A DNA stretch of 64,000 nucleotides. It comes from Actinospica robiniae DSM 44927. Lineage in GTDB: Bacteria > Actinomycetota > Actinomycetes > Streptomycetales > Catenulisporaceae. A program made the position numbers and the translations under genes. Positions 1 to 13,838 of the stretch are shown here, one piece after another; within the stretch, counting starts at the first letter, position 1; every line of letters begins with the position of its first letter. Under the pieces are notes generated by a model. That model did no database searches and was not told where the DNA came from. It worked only from the letters and a program-made list of their open reading frames with translations. The stretch spans positions 9,406,154-9,470,153 of the forward strand of contig NZ_KI632511.1 of the NCBI RefSeq assembly GCF_000504285.1, given 5' to 3'.

Positions 1-6
1 GTCTCC

Positions 7-40
7 TTGCGGCAGAAGCTGTCTAGACAGCCTATACTGC
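7..40 (+). promoter_or_regulatory. Promoter and palindromic operator of the GntR gene
   Basis: A perfect 12-bp palindrome CTGTCTAGACAG lies at 19-30, directly before a good -10 hexamer TATACT at 33-38. The core GTCTAGAC resembles operators of the HutC branch of GntR regulators, the class encoded just downstream, so autoregulation by promoter occlusion is a reasonable inference. A -35 is not clear; TTGCGG at 7-12 is too far away for an ideal spacer. Confidence 0.5.
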
Positions 41-100
41 AATGACGGGGGCGTCGACACCGCATCGATCCACCCGCCCGACCTGCAAGGAGTCCCCGTC

Positions 101-820
101 ATGGCCGCCGCACCGCAACCGATCTACGAGCGGATCGAGAAGCAGCTGCGCCGCCGGCTGAGCGGCGCGCGCGACGGCGAGCCGTTCCCCTCCGAACCCA
201 AGCTCGCCAGCGAATTCGGCGTCTCGCGCATGACCGTGCGCGCGGCCCTCGCCGGCTTGGAGCGCGACGGGCTACTCGAACGGGTGCCCGGCAAGGGCAG
301 CTTCGTGCGCAAGAGCGCGGCGGCCCGCCCCGTCGGTACCCTGATGAGCTTCCACGACCAGGCCGTCGCCCTCGGCAAGACGCCCCGCTCGCGCGTCCTC
401 GAGGCAGAGACCCGCCCCGCCACCGCCGGACAGGCGGCCGCCCTCTACCCCGACCGTGGTCCGGACGGTCTCAACGTGGTCGCGATCACTCGCGTGCGCT
501 TGTTCGACGATCTGCCGGTCGCCATCGAATACGCCGCCTTCCCCGCACACCTGACCGGGCTGCTGACCGCGGACCTCGAAACCGGCTCTCTGCACAGCGC
601 CCTGCGCCGCCTCGGGCTGCGCCCCAGCCTCGGCACTTCCGTCCTCACCGCCCGGACCGCCGACCACGACTCCCTCGAGCTAGCCGTCTCGCCCACCACG
701 CCGCTGCTGGTCGAGACCCGTTCCATCGTCGACCAGCACCACGATCCCCTCGAACACACCGTCAGTTCCTACATCGCCGACCGCTACGCCCTGCAAGTCG
801 ACTTCAACGTCGTCGAGTAG
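101..820 (+). CDS. GntR family transcriptional regulator, HutC/UTRA type
   Basis: A 239-aa DNA-binding repressor with an N-terminal winged helix (about residues 8-75; LASEFGVSRMTVRAAL is the recognition helix region, followed by the wing GKGSFV) and a C-terminal UTRA effector domain (about 90-235). Family knowledge: HutC-type regulators bind a small metabolite, often a sugar phosphate or amino-acid derivative, and repress nearby genes; the ligand cannot be read from the sequence. The ATG at 101 follows an AAGGAG Shine-Dalgarno at 88-93. A palindrome of the expected kind sits in its promoter. The dipeptidase gene starts 37 bp downstream and may be cotranscribed and part of its regulon. Confidence 0.9.
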   Translation: MAAAPQPIYERIEKQLRRRLSGARDGEPFPSEPKLASEFGVSRMTVRAALAGLERDGLLERVPGKGSFVRKSAAARPVGTLMSFHDQAVALGKTPRSRVLEAETRPATAGQAAALYPDRGPDGLNVVAITRVRLFDDLPVAIEYAAFPAHLTGLLTADLETGSLHSALRRLGLRPSLGTSVLTARTADHDSLELAVSPTTPLLVETRSIVDQHHDPLEHTVSSYIADRYALQVDFNVVE

Positions 821-857
821 CGTCCACGCGCCGCAGCCATGCCGTCTCGAGCGAAGT

Positions 858-1553
858 ATGTGGCATGATCCAGGCATGGACTCCGCGGATCACTCGGTGC
901 CCGCCGGGATCGTGTTGATGGCCGACCCCCAGGTCGCAGCAGTGCCGGTTCGCGAGACGGGCGAGGAACTGCTGGACGTACGCGACTGCGGGATGCTCCC
1001 CGTCTCGTCCTCTCGGGCCGATGAAGCAGGAGTTTTCGCGCACGTGCGCATGGCCATCCTGGACCGGCTCGTCATCGCCGACGACGCACTGCCTGACGGG
1101 CTGCGACTGCTGATCGTAGAGGGCTACCGGCCGCCCGCGGTCCAACAGCGATACTTCCAGAAGTACCGGCAGGTACTGCGCGATGCCAACCCCGGCTGGA
1201 GCGACGACCGGCTGCACCTCGCGACCAGCCGCTACGTCAGCCCGCCGGAGATCGCTCCGCACAGCGCAGGGGCCGCAGTCGACCTGACCCTGTGCACGGC
1301 GGACGGACTCGAACTGGACCTCGGTACCGCAATCAACGCGACCCCGGAGCAATCGGCAGGAGCCTGCTACACCGCTCACCCCGGCTTGTCCGCCGAAGCG
1401 AAGCACTACCGGACTGTGCTGACGACCGCGCTGGCCGAGGCAGGGTTCGTCAACTATCCCACCGAATGGTGGCACTGGTCCTACGGCGACCGGTACTGGG
1501 CCCTGGCGACCGGAGCCCCGGCAGCGCTCTACGGCCCGCTCGAAAAGCCGTGA
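858..1553 (+). CDS. D-Ala-D-Ala dipeptidase, VanX/DdpX family
   Basis: A 231-aa zinc peptidase of family M15D. The metal-binding pattern HSAGAAVDL (the SxHxxGxAxD type) is at about residues 135-143 and the catalytic EWWHW near residue 199; RPPAVQQRYF is the conserved substrate-side Arg region. Such enzymes hydrolyse D-Ala-D-Ala, either in glycopeptide resistance or in peptidoglycan recycling as a carbon and nitrogen source. There is no vanH/vanA beside it, so recycling is more likely than resistance. No signal peptide is visible, so it acts in the cytoplasm. The start could instead be the ATG at 876. It follows the GntR gene on the same strand. Confidence 0.88.
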   Translation: MWHDPGMDSADHSVPAGIVLMADPQVAAVPVRETGEELLDVRDCGMLPVSSSRADEAGVFAHVRMAILDRLVIADDALPDGLRLLIVEGYRPPAVQQRYFQKYRQVLRDANPGWSDDRLHLATSRYVSPPEIAPHSAGAAVDLTLCTADGLELDLGTAINATPEQSAGACYTAHPGLSAEAKHYRTVLTTALAEAGFVNYPTEWWHWSYGDRYWALATGAPAALYGPLEKP

Positions 1554-1582
1554 CTCGATCATCGCGCTAGGGGGCAAAGAAG

Positions 1583-1701
1583 GTCCCTGAGAAGCCCCGC
1601 GCGGCAGTCGATTCTGGCCGCAGCACCCGGAAAATCCGTTGCGTTGGGCCGTGCTTGGCACCATGGGGCACGTCGACCACGGCAAGACGACCCTCACTAG
1701 T
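1583..1701 (+). pseudogene. tuf leader and N-terminal fragment (EF-Tu remnant)
   Basis: The segment carries, in order, pieces that match the EF-Tu paralogue locus at 36.7-37.2 kb: TCCCTGAGAAG, then 48 bp (1608-1655) identical to 36811-36858 except for one base, then a stretch encoding [14 protein letters not shown], the first GTP-binding loop of EF-Tu. The parts between are deleted, and coding stops matching EF-Tu after codon ACT at about 1697. It is therefore a deletion derivative of a tuf locus, not a gene. Confidence 0.8.
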
Positions 1702-1882
1702 TCGATCGTTCCTGTGACTGCTGAACAGTGGAACCGAGTGCAGGCTGACGGACCGACAGGAATGCTCTGATCTGCACGGAACTGCGCTCAACCGACCTCA
1801 ACTGCACCGAAATGAGCTCGCTGACCGAGTCCTTGGGTGTGAAGGTGTAGTTGGCGGCCGCGCCGTCGACCGAGGGCTCGAA

Positions 1883-2113
1883 GTGGTCGCGCTCGTGCTG
1901 TTCATGCGCGGGGTCGCCATCCGCTTCTAGAACTACGCGTTCTACGGCACCGCCATCGCAGCCGCGGTGCTACTCCACGTCGACCTTCCCCAGCACTCCG
2001 GTTACGCCCCCCTGGGCTAGCGCGTGGTCTGGACACTGTGCGGTGTGGGCATCGCCGTGGTCGTCATGCTCCTGGCCGGTTTGCCGGCCAAGCGCTCCGC
2101 CAGGGTTGAGTAG
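1883..2113 (+). pseudogene. FUSC-like membrane transporter remnant with two in-frame stops
   Basis: One frame reads as a plausible protein of about 75 residues with hydrophobic segments (AFYGTAIAAAVLLHVDLP and GVGIAVVVMLLAGLPA) but is broken by TAG at about 1928 and again at about 2018 before a final TAG at 2111. The residue pattern resembles the membrane domain of FUSC/aromatic-acid exporter proteins. It lacks a start codon, and the surrounding sequence is equally decayed. The family call is tentative; that it is a broken gene is more certain. Confidence 0.45.
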
Positions 2114-2253
2114 TTCCGCCGCCTAGCGCAGATCCGTGGCACAGGCCCCAGGTGATCGTGGCGCTCCAGGACACTCGCAGGCTCGCCCGGAGGTTTATGG
2201 TCCACCGTTCAGGACACCCGGAGTCCACTCTCGAACCAGATCAAGGGACGGCA

Positions 2254-2418
2254 GTGGAACTGCGAAAAGGGGACGACGCGCACGAGCCGGCGACCGAGGC
2301 GCTGATGGACGAGGCCGCCCGGCGGTTGCTGGCAGAGACGGGGGAGGCCTCGGCCAGGCTGAGGGAGTACATCGAGCAGACCCGCTTCCGGCTGGAGACC
2401 GTGTCGTTTCAGCGCTGA
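2254..2418 (+). CDS. Small hypothetical protein (54 aa)
   Basis: A short acidic and helical frame starting at GTG 2254 with AAGGGA six bases upstream. It encodes an amphipathic helix rich in Ala, Glu and Arg (LMDEAARRLLAETGEASARL). A longer version could start at GTG 2152 but would run through DNA that looks degenerate. I recognise no family. It sits between a FUSC-like remnant and the promoter of the large kinase, so it could be the intact tail of a lost gene. Confidence 0.3.
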   Translation: MELRKGDDAHEPATEALMDEAARRLLAETGEASARLREYIEQTRFRLETVSFQR

Positions 2419-2618
2419 GGAGCGCTTCCTGACGAGGGTGCCCGCCTCGCCGCAGCGCGGGGACGCCTAAGCCGGCGGGTGGGTTCCCCGGCCCTGCCTC
2501 CGCTTGTCCGTCAGCGCGTTACCTCCACCGCACACCGAGTGACCGACTGCGCCGCTCTTCGCTGCCGCCGAGCCGCCATGGAGCCGCGGGGCGGAGCGCT
2601 TCCCGTCATCGAGTAAAT

Positions 2619-2636
2619 TGTTTCTGCACGGAAACA
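2619..2636. promoter_or_regulatory. Inverted repeat upstream of the HAMP kinase gene
   Basis: TGTTTC and GAAACA form a perfect 6+6 inverted repeat around a 6-base spacer, 56 bp before the kinase start. It stands out as an AT-richer island in a very GC-rich intergenic stretch and is placed like an operator or promoter element. No known consensus is matched with confidence. Confidence 0.35.
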
Positions 2637-2691
2637 GTTCTCGGCGCCGACGGCGGCCCGACGGCGGATTCGACGCGGAAGAGGTTGTCCC

Positions 2692-7280
<4,589 letters not shown>

Positions 7281-7284
<4 letters not shown>

Positions 7285-9737
7285 CCCCGGTGCCGACTTC
7301 TGAACGGGGCGGAGCCGCCGGCCCGCCGGTGTCCGCGCGAGCCCGGGAGACGGAGGAGTTCGACGCCGGCGAGTCCGGCGCGGCCGCCGGACGCCTGGCG
7401 GCGATGGTCGAGCGGCTGCGCGGCCAGGTGGAGGCCGCGCACGCGGCCGCCGACGGCCGCGCGCTGGTCGAACTGGCCAAGGGCATCCTCGTCGAACGGC
7501 TCGGCTGCGGTCCCGCGCAGGCCGCGAAGCAGCTGGCCGAGCTGTCCGACCAGGCGGGCATGTCCGTGCTCGAACTGTCGGTCGACATCATCAACCAGGC
7601 GGCGCGGGACCGGGTGGCCGAGGTCGCGGCCGCGTTCATGCGGCGCTGCCACGATGCCGGCTCGGCGCCGGGCGCCCCGGAGCCGGCTCGCAGCTCGCCC
7701 GCCGTGCGGCTGCGGTCCGCCGAAAGCGCCGCGCTGGCGGCCGGCGGCGACAGCCAGACCGTCGCCGAATCGCTGCTGCGCCACGCCCTCGCCCCGCTCG
7801 GCGCGAATGCCGTGGCGATCTGGAGCGTGGACCGGGACGGCTCCCTCGCGCTGAGCGGCCACGCCGGCTTCGGCGCCGAGGAAGCCGAGCGCTGGCGCCA
7901 CGTGCCCCCGGGGGTGACGACGGTGGCTCGCCAAGCGTTGACCGGGCGCGCCACCGTGCGGCTCGACTCCGTCGCCGCTGTGCCCTCCATCGGATATCGC
8001 AGGTTTCCGGACGGCGGGCGCATAGCCCTGTGCGCGGGGACCGGCGGCCGGATCCACGGCGTGCTCGAGGTCTGCTGGCCCGAGCCGCTCGTTCGTCAGC
8101 CCCCTGCGGTCGAACGTCAGCTCGAGGCGCTCGCGGAATTGTGCGCTTTCACCCTCGAGAACCTGCCCGACGCCGAATCTGAGGTCCCCGGCCGCGCCCA
8201 GCCGAACGTCTCGGCCGCGGAACTCGCCGCCGTGGCCGACGGCCTCTACGATCCCGCTCTGGTCCTCACCCCGGAGCTGGACGCCGACGGCCGCCTCGCC
8301 GACTTCCGCATCCACCACGTCAACGACCGCTTCCAGGACCCCGCCGGACGGCCGCGCAGCGCCCTGGACGGCGCGCTGCTGCTGCAGACCTATCCGCTGG
8401 CCATCGGTGCCAGTGTGCTGTCGGACCACCTCGCGCGGGTCTATGCGACCGGCGAACCCGTGCGGGTGGAGCGGATGGCGGTGACCGCTCTCGCCGACGA
8501 GGTGCCGCTACAGGTAGTGGCGGATATCAGCGTCACCCGCCACGGCGGCAGCCTGCTGATGATCTGGCGGATCGAGGACGAGACGGCCCGGCTGGCCCGG
8601 CTGCTGCAGCACGCGCAGCGGCTCGGCCGGATCGGCGGGTTCGAGGAGGACCTGGAGACCGGCGAGATCACCTGGAGCAGCCAGCTGTTCACGCTCTACG
8701 GCCGGCCGGCGGCGCAGGGCCCGTCGTCCCTGCGGGACCTCGCCGCGCACGCCCACCCGGACGACACGACCGCCATCGGCCGCTTCCTGCGCACGCTGCT
8801 GCACCACCGGCGCCCGGCCACCATCGCGTTCCGCCTCAACCGCGCGGACGGCGTGGTCCGGCACATCCGCATCGTCGCCGAGCCCGTCCTCGCCTCCGAC
8901 GACCGCCTAGTCATCCTGCGTGGCGCCTACCAGGACGTCTCCTCGCAGCACTGGACCGAGGTGGCGCTCGCCGCCACCAGGGACCGGCTCGAACACAGCG
9001 AACTGGAGGCCGCGCAAAGCAACCGGCTGACCCTGCAGCTCCAGCACGCGATCATGCCCCCGGCCGGCGGACCGCTGCAGGCGCCGGGACTCAGAGTCGC
9101 CGTGCGCTACCGCCCGGCGGAGTCCGAGTCCATGGTGGGCGGAGACTGGTACGACACCGTGGTCCTGCCATCCGGCCAGGTCCTGCTGTGCGTGGGAGAC
9201 GTCGCCGGACACGGCGTCACCGCGGCCACCGGGATGGTGGTGCTGCGCAACGCCCTACGCGGACTCGCGATGACCGGAGCCGGGCCCGGACAGCTGCTCT
9301 CCTGGCTCAACAGCGTCGCGCACCACCTCAGCGACCGGCTCACAGCCACCGCCGTGTGCGGGCTCTACGATCCGGCGACCCGCCGTTTGCGCTGGGCCAG
9401 GGCCGGGCACCTGCCGCCGGTGGTGGTCAGCGGCCCGGAAGCCGCCGCCCTGCCGTTGACCGAGGGCACGCTGCTGGGCGCGTGGCCGGATCGGCGATAC
9501 GAGGAGGCCGAGATGCAGCTCCAGCAGCGCGACATCCTGCTGATGTACACGGACGGCCTGGTCGAGCGCCGGGACACCGCCTGGCACATCTCCGTCGACC
9601 ACCTGATCGCCACCGTGCGCACTCCGGCCGACAGCCTCGGCGAACTGCTCGACACCCTGCTGACCTACAGCCGGTCCGACACCGACGACGACACGTGCCT
9701 GATCGGTGTTCAGATCACTGAGCCGGGCGCGCCATGA
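7281..9737 (+). CDS. ANTAR-GAF-PAS-PP2C (SpoIIE-type) serine phosphatase
   Basis: About 818 aa. The likely start is GTG 7281, which overlaps the kinase stop codon (GTGA). Residues about 55-110 look like an ANTAR domain (ELAKGILVERLG..AAKQLAELS), then a GAF domain (about 150-290), two PAS domains (about 310-440 and 445-555; WSSQLFTLYGRPAA marks the second) and a C-terminal PP2C/SpoIIE phosphatase (about 595-815) with metal-binding motifs GGDWYD, GDVAGHG, YTDGLVE and DDDTC. All canonical acidic residues are present, so it should be active. ANTAR usually binds RNA hairpins; its fusion to a phosphatase is typical of actinomycete regulators. Coupling to the upstream kinase suggests one signalling unit acting on an anti-anti-sigma factor, which is not in this window. 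Confidence 0.9.
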
Positions 9738-9867
9738 TCGCACCCTGCTACGGCGCGTTCGCGGCGGGCGCCTCCACCCGCGGTTATGCTTCGATTCCTC
9801 GGGACCGCACGACCATGCGTCCGCGTCGGTCCACCGGCCGGCCGGACGCCTTAAGGACGGTGAGCCC

Positions 9868-11046
9868 ATGCAGCGCGATATCGCGGTAGAACGCGCGCTC
9901 AGCGACGCGGACCCCGATCGGCTGCCGGAGGTGCTCGAAGAGTCCCTGTGCGCCCGGTACGACGCGCGTGCCGTGGAACTCCGGCTCGTCGACTACGCCA
10001 TACACTCCCTGCAGCCGGTGCGCCGCGGTAGGCGGCCGGAGCCCGTTCCGGTCGAGGGCACCGTCCAGGGCCGCGTCTTCGCCTGCCAGGAGCCGGAAGC
10101 CGAGGAGGACGGGCAGGAGACGACCGTGCACCTGCCTGCCAGCTTCCGCGGCGACCGGGTGGGCGTGCTGTCGGTGACCGTCCCCACGACGCAGTACACC
10201 CCGGCCACGCTCGAGGAACTGCGGCGTATCGCGGCCGTGATCGCGCGGGAGGTCATCCTCGCCGGGCGGGAGAGTGACCGGTACGAGGTCGAGAGAAGGG
10301 TCGAGCGCCTGACCCTCGCCGCCGAGATGCAGTGGCTGCTGCTGCCCGGGCGCTCCTGCACCCGCCCCGAATTCTCGCTCGGCGCCCACCTCGAGCCGGC
10401 CTACGCCATCTACGGCGACGGGTTCGACTGGTCGGTCTCGGCCGAGAGCCTCACCCTTGCGGTCGTCAACGGCATGGGCGAAGGAGTCGAAGCCTCGCTG
10501 CTGACGTCCCTCGCCATCAGTGCCCTGCGTAACGCGCGCCGCGCCGGCCTGCCGCTGGCCGACCAGGCGATGCTCGCGGACGAAGCGGTCTTCGCCCGAC
10601 ACCGCGGCGACGCCCACGTGGAGGCACTGCTGCTGCGCCTGGAGCTCGGCACCGGCAGGCTCGAGATCGTCGACGCGGGCTCCCCCCATCTCTGGCGCGT
10701 GCACGAGGGCGGAATCGAGCCGCTGAGCCCGGAGGCGCAGATGCCGCTGGGCATGTTCGGAGACACCCACTACCGGCCGGAGACGCTGTACGCCAAGCCC
10801 GGAGACCGCCTGCTGATCGCGAGCGACGGGGTCTACGCGGCGCCATCCCCGGGCGGAGAGAAGTTCGAGGAGCGGGCGCTGGCGGAAGCCGTCGAAGCCA
10901 CCCGGTCGCTGCCGCCCGCGCAGGTGCCGGCAGCCATGCTGCGCGCCCTGGCCGACCACTACGGCGAGACGCTGCTCGACGACGCGATCGTCACCTGCAT
11001 CGACTGGCACGGCCCCCGACCGGAGGGCGTCGTAGAACCCTCGTGA
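9868..11046 (+). CDS. PP2C/SpoIIE-like phosphatase with altered metal site
   Basis: A 392-aa protein, start ATG 9868 with AAGGACGG upstream. The N-terminal 160 residues resemble a degenerate GAF-like sensor; a coiled segment follows and then a SpoIIE-type domain (about 170-385). The motif that is normally GGDWYD reads GDGFDW, and the one that is normally GDVxGHG reads NGMGEG, with Asn replacing the metal-binding Asp; SDGV and the late DDAIVTC are kept. It may have weak or no phosphatase activity, or act as a decoy or a partner for the upstream PP2C. It follows that gene after about 130 bp on the same strand. Confidence 0.82.
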   Translation: MQRDIAVERALSDADPDRLPEVLEESLCARYDARAVELRLVDYAIHSLQPVRRGRRPEPVPVEGTVQGRVFACQEPEAEEDGQETTVHLPASFRGDRVGVLSVTVPTTQYTPATLEELRRIAAVIAREVILAGRESDRYEVERRVERLTLAAEMQWLLLPGRSCTRPEFSLGAHLEPAYAIYGDGFDWSVSAESLTLAVVNGMGEGVEASLLTSLAISALRNARRAGLPLADQAMLADEAVFARHRGDAHVEALLLRLELGTGRLEIVDAGSPHLWRVHEGGIEPLSPEAQMPLGMFGDTHYRPETLYAKPGDRLLIASDGVYAAPSPGGEKFEERALAEAVEATRSLPPAQVPAAMLRALADHYGETLLDDAIVTCIDWHGPRPEGVVEPS

Positions 11047-11071
11047 CGGTCGCACCGGCCCGCTTCGGCGG

Positions 11072-11668
11072 TCAGTCCGGCGGCGACGCGGTCCCTTCGC
11101 TCGGGCGCAGGTGCGCGTCGAGAACGAGAGCGAGCGCGGCCACGCCCTCGGCCAACGGCGTGACCGCGCCCGGCGGCATCGCCTCGAGCAGAGCCGCGAG
11201 CGCGCGCTCGCGGCTCTCGCTCACCTGTCGCAGATACGTGGTGGCCGGACGGCGCAGATGCAGTTCGATCTCCCGGCCGCTCTGCGGGCTCGGCGTGCGC
11301 CGGACGAAGCCCATCGCCTCCAACCGAGCACACAGGCGACTGAGCGCGGACGGGGCGGAGCCGACCATCTCGCCCAGCTCCCGCAGACTCGAACCAGGCT
11401 TGCGCTCCAACGCCCGGAGCACGCGCAGCTGCGAGGCGGAGACGATGACCGCGGCATCGGCGCTCTCGTCGCGCTCCCACAACAGCTGCAGCTCCTCCAC
11501 CGCCACCCGCAGATCGCTGACCGCCCCATCGGGCACACGGGAACGCGGACGATGTGCGCTATCGCCCATAACCACTCCGATGCGGATCAGCGTTTCTTCC
11601 AGAAGCCAGGCCCACCCAGCCTCATTGCCCGCAAGCGCGTGCTTCTCACGGTCAGACAAGTCAATCAC
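11072..11668 (-). CDS. MarR family transcriptional regulator
   Basis: A 198-aa winged-helix protein. The MarR core spans about residues 45-175: VSASQLRVLRAL, the recognition region LGEMVGSAPSALSRLCARLEAMGFV, and the wing with SGREIELHL. The N-terminal 35 residues are extra; an internal ATG at about 11570 would give a more usual MarR length. It is convergent with the PP2C operon, and its stop lies 25 bp from the stop of that operon. MarR proteins usually respond to phenolics, oxidants or antibiotics; no ligand or target can be read here. Confidence 0.85.
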   Translation of the reverse strand: MIDLSDREKHALAGNEAGWAWLLEETLIRIGVVMGDSAHRPRSRVPDGAVSDLRVAVEELQLLWERDESADAAVIVSASQLRVLRALERKPGSSLRELGEMVGSAPSALSRLCARLEAMGFVRRTPSPQSGREIELHLRRPATTYLRQVSESRERALAALLEAMPPGAVTPLAEGVAALALVLDAHLRPSEGTASPPD

Positions 11669-11906
11669 AGCACCGCGCCCGCCTCCGGCATCGCGCGCCC
11701 GGAGGTTGCGCCGTGAAGCACGGGGTCGTGCACGGGTCGATGCGTGCGGAATCCGATGCTCGTTCGGGTGCGGGGCCGGCGTGGCACAGGACAGAGCTCG
11801 TCTGTACTCATCCGTTCGTGCCGTGAGGTTGTCGTGCGCAGACTACTGATATCGGTCGTCGGGATCATATGTTGCGACGATCGGCGCTTCGGGCTATACG
11901 GCAAAG

Positions 11907-12068
11907 GTGCAGCCCTCGTCGTCGGTCGCGAACCGACTGAAGGCGCAGATGACAAGGTTGCTCACCACCGACTTCGAAGGCGTCCCGGTCAGCCACAGCT
12001 TTGCCTACGGCACGACCGAGGCGAGCCGGACAGCGGGGATGAAGGATCTCCACAAGGCGCTCACCTAG
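11907..12068 (+). pseudogene. Short decayed coding fragment, unknown family
   Basis: A frame open from about 11850 and ending at TAG 12066 encodes a plausible globular piece (TTDFEGVPVSHSFAYGTTEA, then a helical tail). The ATG at 11949 would give only 39 residues. It lacks a convincing ribosome site and is followed by another broken frame. I do not recognise it and treat it as a remnant. Confidence 0.25.
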
Positions 12069-12098
12069 ATCCGCAGGGCAGCCCGCCCAAGTGACCGA

Positions 12099-12377
12099 CC
12101 AGCGCCGCGACCGGGCCATGGCTCACCCGTGACCCAGAGCGCGAACTGACCGTCGCCGACCTGCCGGAGTGCGGCCGGGCAGTGCTCCTCGCCGAGTACA
12201 CCGACGAAAACGGCAATATTCGCGGATGAAGAAGGCTGGTGGTCGAACTTCTTCCTCGAGCTCGAGTTCACCCTGCCGCGCATGCTCGCTGGAGACGCGC
12301 ACCTCCACCAGCTCGTGCGGCAGGACGAGGACGGCCGCTGGGTACTCGACCACCTGGGCTTCGATGAGGAAGACTGA
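12099..12377 (+). pseudogene. Frameshifted gene remnant, unknown family
   Basis: Two overlapping frames read as consecutive parts of one acidic protein: the first ends with VLLAEYTDENGNI before TGA at about 12228, and the second continues with DEEGWWSNFFLELEFTLPRM and ends in LDHLGFDEED at TGA 12375. A frameshift near 12225 joins them. There is no start codon in a normal context. Family not recognised. Confidence 0.4.
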
Positions 12378-12655
12378 CCCTGAGCGTGGGTGGCGAGTTG
12401 TGCGCGAGCTCTTTGAACGGTCGAGCCCGAGCCCGGTCGGCGGCCGCGTTGCTCCTGATCCTTCGGAGCAAGGTGACCTCTTCGGACTCTCTGCAGAGGT
12501 AGCGTGCGCCGGGTTCCATGTGCTTTCCGGTTTGGCGCCGCGTAGATGTGTACGTTCTGAACCGCAGTGCAATGTCAGTCGTTGCCGAGATCCGGTGCGC
12601 TTCACCGGCCACGGCCTGTGTGCCGAGCTCCTCCCGAAAGCTGGAGCTCGATGAA

Positions 12656-12690
12656 TGAGGCCGGCTACCCGATCCAAGCGGCCGGCCTCA
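12656..12690. terminator. Bidirectional hairpin terminator
   Basis: TGAGGCCGGC (12656-12665) and GCCGGCCTCA (12681-12690) form a perfect 10-bp stem with a 15-base loop. It lies downstream of the minus-strand cytochrome-like gene (stop at 12777) and after the decayed plus-strand remnants. Confidence 0.6.
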
Positions 12691-12776
12691 TCACAGGCAA
12701 ACCCCGTCACAGGTGAAGAGGAGACCCCGCCAAGGGCGGCGCGCCGTCGCGGCCCGTCCCGCTCTTGCGCCGGGGT

Positions 12777-13409
12777 TCAGCGGCTCCAGCTTGTGGCCAG
12801 AGTGGAGCCCCACGCCGCGAGGACGGCTCCGGCTCCGAGGGAGAGCAAGACGAGACTGTAACGCAGGCCTCTTCCGCCGACGGCGCGGGCGGTGCGGCCG
12901 GGCATGGCGTCGGCGGCTAGGAGCCGGGGGAGCCGGGGCAGGTAGGCGAGAACGTGCACGGTCATCAGAGCCGCCCAGCCGACGAAGCTGAGCTTGTGCA
13001 GGAAGACCAGCGAGTATCCGGCGTAGACGTGCGGCCGGCGCTGGATGCCCAAGAGCACACCGGTGCCCAGCACCGTGATCGTCGACAGGACGATGAGGGG
13101 CCCGAGGACGCGCGGGAGCGGCCGGGGCGGGCCTTTGCGGACATAGGGCTGCCGGCGGGTGTAGTAGCGGGTGAAGCGGTAGACGGTGGAACTGATCTTC
13201 AGGCACACCGGGCCGATCAGGAGGAACCCCAGCAGGTAGTGCCAGTACAGCAGCCTGCTGAGCTGCAGCAGCGTGAGCCCTTCCGCGGCGAACAGGAGCA
13301 GCAGGACCACTCCGGTCAGCGCGGTGAGCCGTTCATTGCCTTCCGGCCCGCCACTGTCGCGGACGTCGGCGGCGCGGCGGTGGGACGGCTCGGTGCGGGG
13401 CAGGGTCAT
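12777..13409 (-). CDS. Small cytochrome b-like integral membrane protein
   Basis: A 210-aa protein with an Arg-rich cytoplasmic N-terminus and about five membrane segments (about residues 30-50, 55-75, 100-122, 135-155, 178-200). Histidines lie in helices at LLYWHYLLGF, LVFLHKLSF and MTVHVLAY, the kind of pairing that ligates haem in b-type cytochromes and ferric-reductase-like proteins. I infer a membrane haem protein in electron transfer; the redox partner is unknown. Its ATG overlaps the stop of a small upstream gene (ATGA at 13406-13409), so the two are translationally coupled. Confidence 0.7.
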   Translation of the reverse strand: MTLPRTEPSHRRAADVRDSGGPEGNERLTALTGVVLLLLFAAEGLTLLQLSRLLYWHYLLGFLLIGPVCLKISSTVYRFTRYYTRRQPYVRKGPPRPLPRVLGPLIVLSTITVLGTGVLLGIQRRPHVYAGYSLVFLHKLSFVGWAALMTVHVLAYLPRLPRLLAADAMPGRTARAVGGRGLRYSLVLLSLGAGAVLAAWGSTLATSWSR

Positions 13410-13657
13410 GAAGGATCCTGATTCCTATTCGCGGGTGCGCGAAGACTCGAGGCGAAGGGCGAGGACAGGGCGCAGACGGTGATCAGGCCGGTCGCGGTGC
13501 GGACACGGCGAAGCCCGCGGTCGCGCATTGCGACGCGGTCGGACGTTTCGGGTGCCGTCCCGGGCGACAGGTCGTCCTCCTCGAGAAGTGGTCCGCTCGT
13601 CGGTCCTTCTGCTCGCGACCAGCCTTGCCAACGGCATGTTCGGAACCTGCAAGGCAA
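13406..13657 (-). CDS. Small hypothetical membrane-anchored protein
   Basis: The frame ends in a TGA that overlaps the ATG of the cytochrome-like gene, a pattern typical of real coupled genes in this DNA. The most likely product starts at an internal ATG (about 13528) and is about 40 residues: basic MRDRGLRRVR, then one hydrophobic stretch TATGLITVCALSSPF. It may be a truncated exported protein whose C-terminal part has been lost. No family recognised. Confidence 0.35.
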   Translation of the reverse strand: MPCRFRTCRWQGWSRAEGPTSGPLLEEDDLSPGTAPETSDRVAMRDRGLRRVRTATGLITVCALSSPFASSLRAPANRNQDPS

Positions 13658-13838
13658 ATGTTCAGATCTCGTTAGGGTTTGCGGCCCGCGCGAAACGTCC
13701 TGCCGCCGAGACGGGCTGGCGCGAGCTCATCGCAGCAGCTTGAACTGCGCGTTCGTAGGCGTCGGGCGCACCGACGGCCACGCAGGCGCCGAGTGGTCGC
13801 ATCCGTCGGACCAGGTCGTTCGGGGCTACCTTGGCAGC

